Below, in pieces: positions 63,233-64,000 of a stretch of DNA of 64,000 bases. Position 1 is the first letter of the stretch, and each line of letters begins with the position of its first letter. The stretch covers positions 36,509,115 through 36,573,114 of the forward strand of contig NC_045138.2 in the NCBI RefSeq assembly GCF_008831285.2, read 5' to 3'. A model generated the notes under the pieces. It did no database searches. It saw nothing but the letters and a program-made list of their open reading frames with translations, and was not told where the DNA came from. The DNA is from Nymphaea colorata (taxonomy: Eukaryota; Streptophyta; Magnoliopsida; Nymphaeales; Nymphaeaceae). The translations under genes were made by a program, and so were the position numbers.

Positions 63233-64000
63233 TTGGCAAATGATACTAGTAATAATTGGCTTACTTAAAAACTTTTGGTGCATCTTCCATTACTCTCTTA
63301 AAAACTCTTCATAACTCTTCATGTGTCGCTAATAGTACTCTTAGATGTCGTTGATGGCACTCTTAGCAACACTTAAGGGTTTTTGAGATATTAAAATATG
63401 AAATATAAAATGTTTTGAATATGGGTGGACGAACCAAGTACCAGACATATATAAAGTTGATGTCAGGCTCGGCCCGATAACTAAGTAGGCTGAGCTTGTT
63501 TCACTAACCTGAACCCAACTTTGTTGGGCATCAGGATAGGTTGGCCCGGCCCGATGCCCACATCATTGTATTATTCTTTTGAGTTGTAAATGGAGGCAAA
63601 CGTAACCCTTGAGTTGAAGAATGTACCGTAAGTTTTTGAAAGCAGAATAGTATGACCTTCAGGCAAAAGCCACTTCCCCTTAAGTAAACATTTAAAAATG
63701 TAGGATCACTTCAAAGCTGAGCAAGCTCGTTAATGACATTATCTGTTGAGAGCAAAAGTAATAGGCATGCTAACACGACTTCATTATCCGAATAAGAGTG
63801 GCGGGAGCATCTCAAAACCTATGGTTAGACATCTCCATCTCAATTGTCGATTTGCTGGGACAAATGCATTACAAAAACTTGCGTTAAATAGTCAGTTTTT
63901 AGACTCCTTAACGCTTATGATTCATCAAGCTAAACGTCTTAGATTAGACATAAAGATCTACACTTCAAATCTTCATGTTACCACCTCTAGTCTTTTCCCC

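Larger units (their letters stand above)
62687..64000. other. Right-edge non-coding region with repeats
   Basis: A 31-base tandem repeat (62977-63040, two copies, core CAACAGGCCTGGTACTTAAT) and a (TA)n run (63189-63229) are present. 63420-63570 contains GGCTCGGCCCGATAAC and GGCCCGGCCCGATGCCC, resembling terminal repeats of plant DNA transposons. No exon is visible. Confidence 0.5.

Overview
The window is nuclear DNA from a flowering plant. The genes are spliced with GT-AG introns, and the protein families are plant ones: a class B heat-shock factor, a PPR596-type PPR protein, a WIP/STOP1-like zinc-finger factor and organelle-targeted gyrase B. The intergenic DNA is AT-rich and carries plant transposons. 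I cannot name the lineage from sequence alone.

Layout. (1) 2.3-2.8 kb, minus strand: mitochondrial acyl carrier protein, two exons. (2) 3.9-19.9 kb, plus strand: organellar DNA gyrase subunit B, 21 exons, intact apart from one missing base in exon 6. Its introns hold three small non-autonomous DNA transposons with target-site duplications and a local duplication beside a splice acceptor. (3) 20.8-21.9 kb: an unidentified region with possible exons. (4) 22.6-23.4 kb, minus strand: a single-exon four-finger zinc-finger protein. (5) 26.6-29.0 kb, plus strand: the NDUFA6/B14 LYR subunit of complex I. (6) 28.9-48.4 kb: a direct tandem duplication. Each unit holds a minus-strand, three-exon PPR gene. 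The second unit begins with a dead 3' piece of the NDUFA6 last exon. A young, complete Ty1/copia element (40520-46006) sits in intron 2 of the second PPR gene. (7) 48.4-58.8 kb: gene-poor, with a decayed copia fragment and tandem repeats. (8) 58.9-60.8 kb, plus strand: HSFB4-like heat-shock factor, two exons. (9) 60.8-64.0 kb: repeats and one possible first exon of a gene running off the right edge.

How the genes relate. The mtACP, gyrase B, NDUFA6 and both PPR genes all encode proteins expected in mitochondria or plastids. mtACP carries the acyl chain that LYR subunits such as NDUFA6 bind in complex I, so two partners lie about 24 kb apart. This is probably chance linkage, since plant genes are not in operons.

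I found no tRNA, rRNA, microRNA, CRISPR array or new multi-gene system. The most notable points are the gyrB frameshift, the layered history of the PPR duplication (duplication, then copia insertion), the internal repeats of the copia element, and a Gly-to-Arg change at an almost invariant site of the heat-shock-factor DNA-binding domain.
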